Below are positions 33,187 through 41,248 of a stretch of DNA of 64,000 bases, one piece after another. This DNA is from JACPYF01 sp964348695. Its GTDB lineage: Bacteria > Patescibacteriota > Saccharimonadia > Saccharimonadales > Saccharimonadaceae. The notes beneath the pieces were generated by a model. The model worked only from the letters and a program-made list of their open reading frames with translations. It was not told the origin of the DNA and made no database searches. A program made the position numbers and the translations under genes. The stretch is from contig CAYGDI010000004.1 in NCBI GenBank assembly GCA_964348695.1, forward strand, positions 1-64,000. The letters are read 5' to 3'. The stretch's first letter is position 1, and every line of letters begins with the position of its first letter.

Positions 33187-34128
33187 ATGAAATTAGTCAT
33201 TCAGATACCATGTCTCAACGAAGAACAGACGCTACCGTCAGTTCTGAAAGATATTCCAAAACATATTGATGGCATAGACGAAATCGTCATCGTTGTGATT
33301 GATGATGGTTCAACTGACAAAACAGTAGAAATTGCACGAAAACATGGTGTCAAAGAATTCGTACTGCACCGCACCAATATGGGATTAGCCAGGTCTTTTC
33401 GTGACGGCATGGATAAAGCGTTGGAATTGGGTGCAGATATATTGGTCAACACCGATGGTGACAATCAATATCCTAGTGAAAAAATCGCAGATTTGGTTCG
33501 CCCTATATTAGAAGGCAAAGCAGAGATTGTGGTAGCTGATCGTCAGACAGCCAAGATTGCACACTTTTCGCCTCTGAAAAAAATCTTGCAACGTTTTGGT
33601 AGTTGGGTCGTGAACAAAGCAGCTGGTACTGATCTGCCAGATGCAGCTAGTGGATTCCGCGCATACTCTCGTGAGTCGTTATACCGCCTGACTATTGTCA
33701 CGAAGTTTAGCTACTGTATGGAAACTATCATTCAGGCAGGTAACAAACGACTAGCGATAACTTCGATACCTATTACAACCAACAAAAAGACCCGTGAATC
33801 TCGCCTATTTTCTAGTATGTGGCAGCATGTCTTTGAGAGCGGAACAGCAATTACCAGAGCCTACCTCATGTACAAGCCATATATAATTTTTGTGAATAGC
33901 GGCATCATCTTGCTTATCATTGGATTAATACCATTTGTACGCTACATGTATTTTTTGGTGATCAACGATCACGGTTCACATATTCAGTCACTAATCGTCG
34001 GCATGGTGTTGCTGTCAGCATCGTTCATATCGTTTGCACTTGCAGTTATCGCTGATATTATACGAACAAACCGTATATTGACAGAAGAATCAATAGAACA
34101 GCAAAAACGCGCAAGATTTGAGAAGTAA
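33187..34128 (+). CDS. Glycosyltransferase family 2 (polyprenyl-phosphate sugar transferase type)
   Basis: A 313-residue protein. GT-A domain with IPCLNEEQTLPSVL, DDGSTDKTVEIARKHG, NTDGDNQYP (metal-binding DxD-type) and DAASGFRAYSRE; two membrane helices near the C-terminus (YIIFVNSGIILLIIGLIPFV and a second around 272-295). This matches DPM1/DolP-mannose synthase-like enzymes that make polyprenyl-phosphate sugars for use outside the membrane. The leaderless-type start has TATAAT 9 bases upstream. Confidence 0.88.
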   Translation: MKLVIQIPCLNEEQTLPSVLKDIPKHIDGIDEIVIVVIDDGSTDKTVEIARKHGVKEFVLHRTNMGLARSFRDGMDKALELGADILVNTDGDNQYPSEKIADLVRPILEGKAEIVVADRQTAKIAHFSPLKKILQRFGSWVVNKAAGTDLPDAASGFRAYSRESLYRLTIVTKFSYCMETIIQAGNKRLAITSIPITTNKKTRESRLFSSMWQHVFESGTAITRAYLMYKPYIIFVNSGIILLIIGLIPFVRYMYFLVINDHGSHIQSLIVGMVLLSASFISFALAVIADIIRTNRILTEESIEQQKRARFEK

Positions 34129-34305
34129 TTACTTTTTTATTTTTGACTTCTCTTTTAACGGAATTTCGGTTACGACCCAGACATCATCATCTTTACACTC
34201 GTAAGTAATTTTATTGTATTCTTTAAAATCTTTTCCAGCCTTAAAGTTATTAGTAACTTCCCTGCGTACTTCGTGCATAACTTTATTGCAAATAGGACAT
34301 TTCAT
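34129..34305 (-). CDS. Small zinc-ribbon-like protein (58 aa)
   Basis: A 58-residue protein starting MKCPICNKVMHE with one further Cys (YECKDDD). The CPxC knuckle is typical of small zinc fingers such as YgiT-type antitoxin N-termini, but only three Cys are present. A perfect TATAAT (plus 34312-34317) lies exactly 6 bases before the ATG, which strongly supports expression as a leaderless mRNA. It converges with the GT2 gene, its stop codon starting on the next base. Confidence 0.65.
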   Translation of the reverse strand: MKCPICNKVMHEVRREVTNNFKAGKDFKEYNKITYECKDDDVWVVTEIPLKEKSKIKK

Positions 34306-34324
34306 AAAACTATTATATCAAAAA

Positions 34325-34420
34325 GTGCCCCGGGTAGGATATCGGCTCCGTCTGCCTCCTCCGCTCAAATGTACTCGAAACAAGTTTCTGCGTGCAATTT
34401 CGCTACGCCTAACCTACGAC
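34325..34420 (-). pseudogene. Split tRNA-Arg fragment (T-arm remnant)
   Basis: A 16-base exact copy of the 3' end of the nearby tRNA-Arg gene (34325-34340 = 34505-34520) is followed by TCG-like bases, then about 70 unrelated bases, and then AACCTACGAC (34411-34420), which is the other half of the same T-arm (34524-34533). It looks like a decayed tRNA-Arg copy interrupted in its T-loop, or the scar of an excised element. Confidence 0.45.
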
Positions 34421-34466
34421 TACCGCCAGCTAAAGCTGTCGAGTCGTAGAACCGAATCTATAGCAT

Positions 34467-34506
34467 ACCAATTAAAATACGACCAAAAGGTCGTATTTTA
34501 ATTGGT
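34467..34506 (-). terminator. 18-bp hairpin terminator after tRNA-Arg
   Basis: A perfect 18-bp inverted repeat (ACCAATTAAAATACGACC with AAAA loop on the plus strand). Its base includes the CCA end of the tRNA-Arg gene, and the AT-rich lower arm supplies the T-rich run. Confidence 0.75.
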
Positions 34507-34579
34507 GCCCCGGGTAGGATTCGAACCTACGACCTTGAGCTTAGAAGTCTCCTGCTCTATCCAGCTGAGCTACCAGGGC
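34503..34579 (-). tRNA. tRNA-Arg(TCT)
   Basis: A 77-base cloverleaf with acceptor GCCCTGG/CCGGGGC (one T-G), D-arm AGCTCAGCTGGATAGAGC, anticodon loop CTTCTAA (TCT), T-loop TTCGAAT and an encoded CCA. The anticodon stem GGAGA/GCTCA pairs only in its middle three positions (27-43 and 31-39 are purine mismatches), which is unusual. It lies 20 bases after the DUF4260 gene on the same strand. Confidence 0.88.
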
Positions 34580-34599
34580 GCGTCTGTATATTATAGATG

Positions 34600-34959
34600 T
34601 TATTTGGCGGCTTTGCCAATTTTTCCTAGATGTGTGTGGTGAAAGCCTTCGAAATGCTTCAGTCCGTAGCCAAATGTACGATCGACTGCAATATGAAAAA
34701 ACCACAAAAGCGCTACAAAAAGCAGTATCTTAATATCCAACACAACATAACCGAGTATTAGGGCAATTGGCCCTACAACACTATGGCCTGCATTGTAAGT
34801 TATCGCACCGATTTCTTTGTTGATCAAATATCCAGCCATTGTAATATCAAAAACCAAAAACAAAATTATCAACCAATACCATGCAAAACCTAGATTTATA
34901 TATACTGCGGCAGTCACGATAGCGAGTAGTAGATATTCGAGTTTGAGAATGTTTTTCAT
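34600..34959 (-). CDS. DUF4260 family membrane protein
   Basis: A 119-residue protein with about four hydrophobic helices and the family end motif DRTFGYGLKHFEGFHHTHLG. Function unknown. AAAGGGG lies 4 bases before the ATG. It is tightly enclosed between two tRNA genes on the same strand, 23 bases after tRNA-Gly and 20 before tRNA-Arg, so its mRNA is probably released by tRNA processing. Confidence 0.82.
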   Translation of the reverse strand: MKNILKLEYLLLAIVTAAVYINLGFAWYWLIILFLVFDITMAGYLINKEIGAITYNAGHSVVGPIALILGYVVLDIKILLFVALLWFFHIAVDRTFGYGLKHFEGFHHTHLGKIGKAAK

Positions 34960-34982
34960 TATACCCCTTTATGATTTCGATT

Positions 34983-35057
34983 TGGTGCGGGCGGAGAGAA
35001 TCGAACTCTCATCGCTTGCTTGGAAGGCAGGCATATTAGCCATTATACGACGCCCGC
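34983..35057 (-). tRNA. tRNA-Gly(TCC)
   Basis: A 75-base cloverleaf with acceptor GCGGGCG/CGCCCGC, anticodon loop CTTCCAA (TCC), T-loop TTCGATT and an encoded CCA. One C-A mismatch lies in the anticodon stem. It lies 23 bases after the Clp ATPase stop codon with no terminator between them. Confidence 0.9.
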
Positions 35058-35080
35058 GTCGAAGACAATTATACCATGTA

Positions 35081-37522
35081 TCAAGAAGTCGGCGGGACTA
35101 AATTGCTAGTTGGTGCTTTACGCTCATTATCTGCGGCTTCTATATCCTCGCGAGTCACACGTATAGTACTACCCGGCTGTATGTTACCACCGAGCATAGT
35201 CTTTGCAACGAGATTTTCAACCGTTCTTTGTACTACTCGCCGCATAGGACGAGCACCGAGACGTGGATCGTAACCTTGTTCAACTAGCAATTTCTTTGCG
35301 TCATCATCAACAGTCACTGTGATTTTTTGCAGCGCCATGTTTTGGTTCACACCTGCTAGTATGAGATCAATTACCTGCAGTAGCTCTTCTTTTGTAAGCG
35401 GTCGAAACAGTACAATCTCGTCGAAACGGTTGAGAAACTCTGGCTTGAACTGACCAGCATTTATCAGCTCATCTGTAAACTGTTGCTCAAACTGTTCTAG
35501 CTGTTCTCCAGCTTCAATATGCTGACGAATACGTTCAGCCCCAGCATTGGAAGTTGCGATGATAATAGCGTCGCGAAAACTAATCTCACGGTTCTTGATA
35601 TCACGCAGCACACCCTCGTCGAGCAACTGCAAGAGTGTTGTGAGTACATTTGGATGGGCTTTTTCTATCTCGTCGAGCAAGACTACTGAAAATGGCTGTT
35701 TCATGATTTGCGCTGTCAGAGATAGTGGATCGTCTGCTCCATCTGCAAGCAATCTCGACACATCATCACTTTTTACATATTCGTTCAAATCAATCCTGAC
35801 TATGTTCTGTTCACCGCCAAAGTACACACTAGCCAAGGCTTTTGATAGTTCTGTCTTACCTACACCTGTAGGACCTAAGAATAGGAAAGTACCGATAGGG
35901 CGATTTTCGTTTCGCACACCAGCGCGAGCACGGCGAAGAGCGTCACTTACCACAGACACAGCACGAGTTTGATTGATCATTCTTTCGTGTATTTTGGCTT
36001 CAAGATTGAGTAGTTTGTCACGTTCGTCTTGCCCACTAGCAACTCCTACTTTAATATTCATGGTTTGTTCGATTGTATTTTGTACTGACAGCGCTGTCAC
36101 TAGATTGTTGTCTGAATAGTTTGCAGACGACTCTAACAGTTTGTACGCCCTGCCGGGCTGAGCTAGTTCATGGACATATCGCTGACTCAAACGATAAGCT
36201 TCTTGCAACGCCTGATATGTATAGGTTACTTTGTGCGCAAACTCTGCAGCGATGAGCTGGTCTTGCATGACCTTGATTGTTTCCTCTTGATTGGCCTCGC
36301 CAATAGTAATCCTATTGAGCGCATTAGCCAGACTAGGTTTTCTTTGAGATATTTGTAGATACTTTTGCTCATCCATCGTCAATATGAGTCGTAGCCCACC
36401 ACCCTCTAGGACAGGCACTAGGACATTACTAATATCTACAGACCCCACGCCTTCTTCAAAAAACAAATGAGCATCATCGAGACAAATAATAACGTTCTTT
36501 GCCTTGTAGGCTTCGACCAACAATTGGTTGACGAGACCTTCTAGTTGGCCACGACCAGGTGCAGCCGCAATCAGAGCGCTTGGATCTAGTACGATAACCT
36601 GACGAAATTTGAGACTACTCGGAAGATTACTTTTTGCATCTAGTAAGCGCTGTGCAAATGCATGAACAAGTGTTGTTTTACCCACACCCGTTGCACCTAT
36701 GAGCGCAATATTTTGACGTCCTTGCGAGCTAAAGGTCTGCAGCATTTTGGCCAGCGCGTCGTTGTGAGAATCGATGTCAACGGCAAGTAGGCCTCCCCTT
36801 TGTATTTGTTCACTGATATTGATACCAAATCTTTTGATGAGATTTGCATAACCAAAAGACAAATCACGAGCTATGCCACCTGTTCTTTTTGGATTTTTCT
36901 CTGCTGCTATGAGATCTCGAAGATGGTGATACCATACAACACCTGCGTGAATATCCGAGACCTCAAGTTTGAGGTGGTTTAATACCTGTTGCATATTAGT
37001 ATGAGTCTCAACCAACGCAGCGATCAACACAACCGCTGATATGTGATCGAGTCTGTGCTGTTCTTTTATGGCCACAGCCGCACTCCAGACTTGTGGTGTC
37101 AGCGCTTTGTCTGGCGAGCTTAGTTCGCCCAAAAAAGTACTACCGATACCAAAACGCGCAGAAAAGAAGAAACCGCCCTTTACCTTTGTGATTGCCTTGC
37201 CGATGTCTTGTGGTGATGGATTATCAGGCAACAAAGCTAATACGTCACCCTCTAGTTGAGCATCTATACTGACTGTTCTTTCGGTAGGTATATCACGTAG
37301 ATGTAGTAACCACCATATATACAAAACAGCTGGAATAGAGGCAAGAGAGATTACAAACCAACCCACACTCGAGCTGTAGACAAAAAGTAAAATAAAACCA
37401 CATACAGCCAGGACGAGACCTAGACCAACCAATCCTATACGTAGTGGTTTTTTCAAAAGTAACGTCAATCGAGCTTGCCGTGCTCGATTTGAGCTATAGT
37501 CAAACCCTACGCCTGTACTCAT
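35081..37522 (-). CDS. Membrane-anchored Clp-type AAA+ ATPase
   Basis: An 813-residue protein with two AAA+ modules: D1 Walker A GATGVGKTT (about 273) with Walker B ICLDDAHLF, and D2 Walker A GPTGVGKTE (about 547) with VVLLDEIEKAHP, sensor ATSNAG and the arginine-finger region FKPEFLNRFDEIV. The C-terminal Clp D2-small domain ends PRLGARPMRRVVQR. In place of the usual Clp N-domain there is a hydrophobic hairpin (about residues 25-75) that anchors it to the membrane. The start at ATG 37522 has AGGAG 7 bases before it and overlaps the upstream gene by ATGA. It probably unfolds membrane or exported proteins; no ClpP is nearby. Confidence 0.88.
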   Translation of the reverse strand: MSTGVGFDYSSNRARQARLTLLLKKPLRIGLVGLGLVLAVCGFILLFVYSSSVGWFVISLASIPAVLYIWWLLHLRDIPTERTVSIDAQLEGDVLALLPDNPSPQDIGKAITKVKGGFFFSARFGIGSTFLGELSSPDKALTPQVWSAAVAIKEQHRLDHISAVVLIAALVETHTNMQQVLNHLKLEVSDIHAGVVWYHHLRDLIAAEKNPKRTGGIARDLSFGYANLIKRFGINISEQIQRGGLLAVDIDSHNDALAKMLQTFSSQGRQNIALIGATGVGKTTLVHAFAQRLLDAKSNLPSSLKFRQVIVLDPSALIAAAPGRGQLEGLVNQLLVEAYKAKNVIICLDDAHLFFEEGVGSVDISNVLVPVLEGGGLRLILTMDEQKYLQISQRKPSLANALNRITIGEANQEETIKVMQDQLIAAEFAHKVTYTYQALQEAYRLSQRYVHELAQPGRAYKLLESSANYSDNNLVTALSVQNTIEQTMNIKVGVASGQDERDKLLNLEAKIHERMINQTRAVSVVSDALRRARAGVRNENRPIGTFLFLGPTGVGKTELSKALASVYFGGEQNIVRIDLNEYVKSDDVSRLLADGADDPLSLTAQIMKQPFSVVLLDEIEKAHPNVLTTLLQLLDEGVLRDIKNREISFRDAIIIATSNAGAERIRQHIEAGEQLEQFEQQFTDELINAGQFKPEFLNRFDEIVLFRPLTKEELLQVIDLILAGVNQNMALQKITVTVDDDAKKLLVEQGYDPRLGARPMRRVVQRTVENLVAKTMLGGNIQPGSTIRVTREDIEAADNERKAPTSNLVPPTS

Positions 37523-37896
37523 AGTGACACTCCTATGAGAGTCATGCCAAGACCTACGAGAGGTGCGATCGGCAATAGTGGCCACAAGATGAGGATACAG
37601 AGGTATATCACAAATTGTATACACAACCAAGCAACCCCTATTAGTATGATCAGTAGGCGTATTATTGCACCGAATACTCGAGAAAACTGCTTGTCAAACC
37701 AAGCCTGCAGCTTCATCTGTAAAGTACCGCCTATTCCTGACGAGGCAGATATTTGTTTGAACGGGGCAAAAAGACTACCTAGCAGCAGGTCAATCGAGAA
37801 AAAATCTTCGCTCACCAACAATCTCTGAGCGAGCGATTTTCCAACTTTCCGCCACCCCGCTGTGTACCACCACCCTAGAAGCCCAACTATTAACAT
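37519..37896 (-). CDS. Membrane protein coupled to the Clp ATPase
   Basis: A 125-residue protein with an N-terminal hydrophobic stretch (LIVGLLGWWYTAGW), an amphipathic middle (GSLFAPFKQIS ...) and a long C-terminal hydrophobic pair of helices (LLIILIGVAWLCIQFVIYLCILILW ...). TACAAT (plus 37904-37909) lies 7 bases before the ATG at 37896, so this start is preferred to one 16 codons earlier. Its stop overlaps the Clp start (ATGA). It may be a membrane partner or adaptor of the ATPase; family not recognised. Confidence 0.7.
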   Translation of the reverse strand: MLIVGLLGWWYTAGWRKVGKSLAQRLLVSEDFFSIDLLLGSLFAPFKQISASSGIGGTLQMKLQAWFDKQFSRVFGAIIRLLIILIGVAWLCIQFVIYLCILILWPLLPIAPLVGLGMTLIGVSL

Positions 37897-38099
37897 ATGC
37901 TCTATTGTAACACTTTGGTTGTATTTGGTTATAGCTATTGACATTCTTTTATTTCGGGAGTATTGTAAAGATAGAAGTAGGTTCAGCGGGATCTATCAGA
38001 TCCGTCCATTGCGGTTGCTTCATAAATAACACTTTTAAGGTTGTTGTTTGTGAGACGCCGTGTTTTTTATTTCTCCGAACAACAGAAAGGAAAAATGAT

Positions 38100-38564
38100 A
38101 TGTCAAACCTAGAAAGAGCTATCGAACTAGCAACAGAAGCGCACGAGGGACAAACTAGATTTGATGGCAGCCCTTATATCAATCACCCTTTGAGAGTAAT
38201 GAAATTCGTGGCTATCCAGGGACACTCTCAAAGAGCACAGATAGTAGCTGTCCTGCATGATACTCCGGAGGATAACCCTGAATTCCCACTAGATAGAATT
38301 CGTGAAGAAGGTTTTGGTGACGATGTGTTGACGCCTTTAGAACTTCTCACTAAAGGAGCTGACATCAAAGGTGATGATTATTTTGACATCTACATACAAA
38401 GGCTTGCTGTTAATGCGTGTTCCAGAGCAGTTAAAAAAGCAGATCTTTTTGACAATCTCGACCTCACAGGCCTACCAAACCCAAGCCTGAGCCGTATACA
38501 GAACATAGAAAAATACGGACGCGCCCTTGGTTACTTGGCACGCTTCCCACAGATCCGCGTGTAA
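38100..38564 (+). CDS. HD-domain hydrolase, SpoT/MESH1-like (putative alarmone hydrolase)
   Basis: A 154-residue protein consisting only of the HD part of RelA/SpoT enzymes: AHEGQTRFDGSPYINHPLRVM, AVLHDTPEDNPEFPLD and VKKADLFDNLDL provide the metal-binding His and Asp residues. No synthetase, TGS or ACT domain follows, so it would degrade (p)ppGpp or related nucleotides only. AAAGGA lies 8 bases before ATG 38100. Upstream, GTTGTTTG (38044) and CGAACAAC (38076) are inverted copies next to that site, a possible translation control fold. A longer in-frame extension to 37938 looks untranslated. Confidence 0.8.
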   Translation: MSNLERAIELATEAHEGQTRFDGSPYINHPLRVMKFVAIQGHSQRAQIVAVLHDTPEDNPEFPLDRIREEGFGDDVLTPLELLTKGADIKGDDYFDIYIQRLAVNACSRAVKKADLFDNLDLTGLPNPSLSRIQNIEKYGRALGYLARFPQIRV

Positions 38565-38584
38565 TCAGCTATAATATAGTACAC

Positions 38585-39853
38585 ATGCGAAAAACACATA
38601 CAGCTTTGTTAGGAAAAACGATCAGACATGCTTCCAGACTGAGAGGCGGCGGTTCAGCCCTACCTGGACTTATCGTCGAAAAACTCGACAAAGACTTTTT
38701 GAGTCACACACTCAGCCAACTACCCCTAGGCGTTGTGATGGTGAGTGGTACAAATGGCAAAACAACCACAACAAAGATGGTTGTCGAATTGCTGCGTTCG
38801 CAGGGATTAAAAGTATTCACAAACCCAACCGGCAGCAATTTTAAACGTGGTGTCATATCGTCACTGATCGACTCGATCAATCTCAAAGGCAATCTAGATG
38901 CAGATATCGCAGTATTAGAGCTCGACGAAGCTCATGCTGTGCATTTTGTGCGCGAAGTAAAACCAGCCTATGCATTGATATTGAACGTGATGCGAGACCA
39001 GTTGGATCGCTTCGGGGAAATAGACAAAACTGCCGATATGCTCGCTACTATTACAAAAACAGCTAGCAAAGGTGTGGTGCTAAATCGTGAGGATCCTCTG
39101 ATAAAAGCAATCGGCTCACAGCTCAAAAATGTGGACGTACGCTATTTTGGTCTTAACGCAAAACTACGTAGCCATTTTCCAAGCGATGATGCAATGTACA
39201 AAGACGATAGAGCCTCTAGGCAAGATGTCGCAGCTGATGTAACACTTGAAAATTTCAAAGACCAAAAAGCCGTATTCAAAATGGATGGAAAAAATATTGA
39301 GACAAACCTAAAAATAACTGGTATTTACAATACATTTAACGCTACTGCGGCACTTAGTCTGGTACGGCTTATTTTGGGAGAAAAAATCGACCAAACCAAA
39401 CTTATTGCAACACTCGAAAACATCAAACCTGCTTTTGGTCGTGGTGAAAAAATGACCATACATGGCCAAGATCTTGAACTAGTACTCGTGAAAAACCCAA
39501 GCGGCTTCCGACTTGGACTCAAATCTTTTTCGGCCAAAAACATTGCTACTATGATAGCTATCAACGACAATTACGCTGACGGTCGTGATATGTCTTGGCT
39601 ATGGGATGTCAACTTTGAAAGTTTGACTGAGACCGGCGTGAGAATGATCGGTGGTATTCGCGCATATGACATGGCTCTTCGCCTGCAATACGACGGAGTA
39701 AAATTCGACTACGTTGAGACAGATCTCAAAAAAGCGCTCGACACATTCGTCAACGAAACAGCTAGACCAAAGCGGATTTTTTGCACCTACACAGCGATGC
39801 TCACACTACGAAAAGAGCTCCAAAAATACGCAGAGCTGGAGCGTGTGCTATGA
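38585..39853 (+). CDS. murT: Lipid II isoglutaminyl synthase, Mur ligase-like subunit
   Basis: A 422-residue Mur-ligase-fold protein. ATP site VVMVSGTNGKTTTTKM (about 52), TGSNFKRGV, VLELDEAHAVHFV, LNVMRDQLDRFGE and the C-terminal MurT-specific ATMIAINDNYADGRDMSWLWDVNFE, which supplies the Asp needed for amide transfer. With GatD it converts D-Glu of lipid II to D-isoglutamine. The central insert, which carries four zinc-binding Cys in Firmicutes MurT, has no Cys here. TATAAT lies 9 bases before the ATG. It overlaps gatD by ATGA. Confidence 0.92.
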   Translation: MRKTHTALLGKTIRHASRLRGGGSALPGLIVEKLDKDFLSHTLSQLPLGVVMVSGTNGKTTTTKMVVELLRSQGLKVFTNPTGSNFKRGVISSLIDSINLKGNLDADIAVLELDEAHAVHFVREVKPAYALILNVMRDQLDRFGEIDKTADMLATITKTASKGVVLNREDPLIKAIGSQLKNVDVRYFGLNAKLRSHFPSDDAMYKDDRASRQDVAADVTLENFKDQKAVFKMDGKNIETNLKITGIYNTFNATAALSLVRLILGEKIDQTKLIATLENIKPAFGRGEKMTIHGQDLELVLVKNPSGFRLGLKSFSAKNIATMIAINDNYADGRDMSWLWDVNFESLTETGVRMIGGIRAYDMALRLQYDGVKFDYVETDLKKALDTFVNETARPKRIFCTYTAMLTLRKELQKYAELERVL

Positions 39854-40566
39854 AAACCATACGTATATTGCAACTCTATCCTAGTGAAATGAATATTTAC
39901 GGCGACTGGGGTAATACCCTCACTTTAAAAAAGCGTCTGGAATGGCGAGGTTACAAGGTAGAACTTATCGAACATCATCCTGATGCGCAGTTTCCTGAAA
40001 ACATTGATTTGATCATTGGTGGTGGTGGGCAAGATTCTGGCCAAGACAAGATTAAAGATGATCTGATCAAGATTGGACCAAGTTTACAAAAACTTGCTGA
40101 TGACAATATACCAATGTTGATGATCTGTGGATTGTATCAGTTGTTCGGACATTTTTTTGAAACCCACAAAGGTGAGCGGATCGAAGGTATTGGGATATTC
40201 AATTTAGAGACCTACGGCGGGCCAAGACGCTTGATAGGAAATATAGTTACCAAGAGTGATGAATTTGGTGAAATCATAGGCTACGAAAATCATAGTGGAT
40301 TGACGAGACTAGATGAGGGCCAAGCGAGTCTAGGAACAGTTATAAAAGGTGATGGTAATAATGGCGAAGACGACACAGAAGGCGCGCGCTACAAAAATGT
40401 CATTGGCACATACCTGCATGGCTCGCTACTGCCGAAAAATCCACAATTAGCTGATTATTTGATACAAAAAGCTATCGAAAAAAAATATGGCAAAGTTGAT
40501 CTAGAAAAATTAGATGATACTATAGCGACAAAAGCTAGGTCGATCGCAACGGATCGACCTAGATAA
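39850..40566 (+). CDS. gatD: Lipid II isoglutaminyl synthase, glutamine amidotransferase subunit
   Basis: A 238-residue class I glutaminase. Catalytic Cys in MLMICGLYQLFG (about 97) and His in IGTYLHGSLLPKNP (about 198); LIIGGGGQDSGQ and IGYENHSGLTRL match the GatD/CobB-CobQ-like family. It supplies ammonia to MurT for amidation of peptidoglycan stem peptides. The start overlaps the murT stop codon; an earlier in-frame ATG inside murT is ignored. Confidence 0.93.
   Translation: MKTIRILQLYPSEMNIYGDWGNTLTLKKRLEWRGYKVELIEHHPDAQFPENIDLIIGGGGQDSGQDKIKDDLIKIGPSLQKLADDNIPMLMICGLYQLFGHFFETHKGERIEGIGIFNLETYGGPRRLIGNIVTKSDEFGEIIGYENHSGLTRLDEGQASLGTVIKGDGNNGEDDTEGARYKNVIGTYLHGSLLPKNPQLADYLIQKAIEKKYGKVDLEKLDDTIATKARSIATDRPR
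40536..40562. terminator. Hairpin at the gatD 3' end
   Basis: TAGGTCGATC and GATCGACCTA form a 10-bp stem covering the last codons of gatD, between convergent genes. No T-run follows, so it is an imperfect terminator or mRNA-end structure. Confidence 0.45.
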
Positions 40567-40583
40567 ATCCTACTAGTTGCTGA

Positions 40584-41195
40584 TTAGTAGACTGCTTTTA
40601 TTTTGCTGCTGACTTCGCCTTGTGAATATGTCACGCTAATAGATGCTTTGTCAGTGAATGCATTGCCGTATGAGCATGTTTCACTCGTACCAAGACCTTC
40701 TATTTCACTCTCGACACAACTTTCAGATTTTTTATCTACAGCAGCTTCTACCTCTGCCTTGCTCATGCCATTTTCAACTTTTGCGTAAGCAGCTTCTACA
40801 TCCCAATCTGCAGCTTCCTCTTCTGGTTCAGCTGCAGTTGTGCTGGTTGTTGAAGGAGATTCTTTAACAGCTGATTCTAGCTGTTTTGAAACATTGTTTG
40901 CAGTTGTTATATTGACGAATACACCTAGAACGATAAGAACCAATGTCACGATCAGTGCCATGGTTTTGTTTTTTTCATAGCCTTCGAGTTTATCCCCATC
41001 TTTGTCTCGAGTTGAGTTTGTGAGTACCATGATGAGATCTATCAAAGCCCAGATACCCAACCCTCCAAAAGTAACTAGTTTTAGGATTCCTGTACCTACT
41101 TTTCCAAGATAGAACCTATCTACACCAAACATACCCAAAAACAAACTAAAGAGCCATGTTGCGACGAAACTTTTATCACCTACTTGTGCTGCCAT
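40584..41195 (-). CDS. TM2 domain protein with C-terminal BamE/DUF3862-like region
   Basis: A 203-residue protein. The N-terminal TM2 domain has two helices around the family motif FGVDRFYLGKVGTGILKLVTFGGLGIWALIDLI, and a third helix (ALIVTLVLIVLGVFVNI) follows. A Thr/Ser/Glu-rich linker leads to an extracytoplasmic domain with YAKVENGMSKAEVEAAV and two Cys (ESCVES, ETCSYG), the helix-hairpin style of SmpA/BamE or DUF3862 proteins. GGAGGTGAG lies about 10 bases before ATG 41195. Role unknown. Confidence 0.82.
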   Translation of the reverse strand: MAAQVGDKSFVATWLFSLFLGMFGVDRFYLGKVGTGILKLVTFGGLGIWALIDLIMVLTNSTRDKDGDKLEGYEKNKTMALIVTLVLIVLGVFVNITTANNVSKQLESAVKESPSTTSTTAAEPEEEAADWDVEAAYAKVENGMSKAEVEAAVDKKSESCVESEIEGLGTSETCSYGNAFTDKASISVTYSQGEVSSKIKAVY

Positions 41196-41248
41196 ATACC
41201 CGTATCTCACCTCCAATTATTTTATTAGTTCTCATTATAGCACTTGAT

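Noticed and set aside
37989..38003. Short GGATCT/AGATCC hairpin as terminator
   Set aside because: Six base pairs with a three-base loop and no T-run; not convincing.
37938..38099. N-terminal extension of the HD hydrolase
   Set aside because: A Shine-Dalgarno sequence stands directly before ATG 38100, and the family starts at that point.
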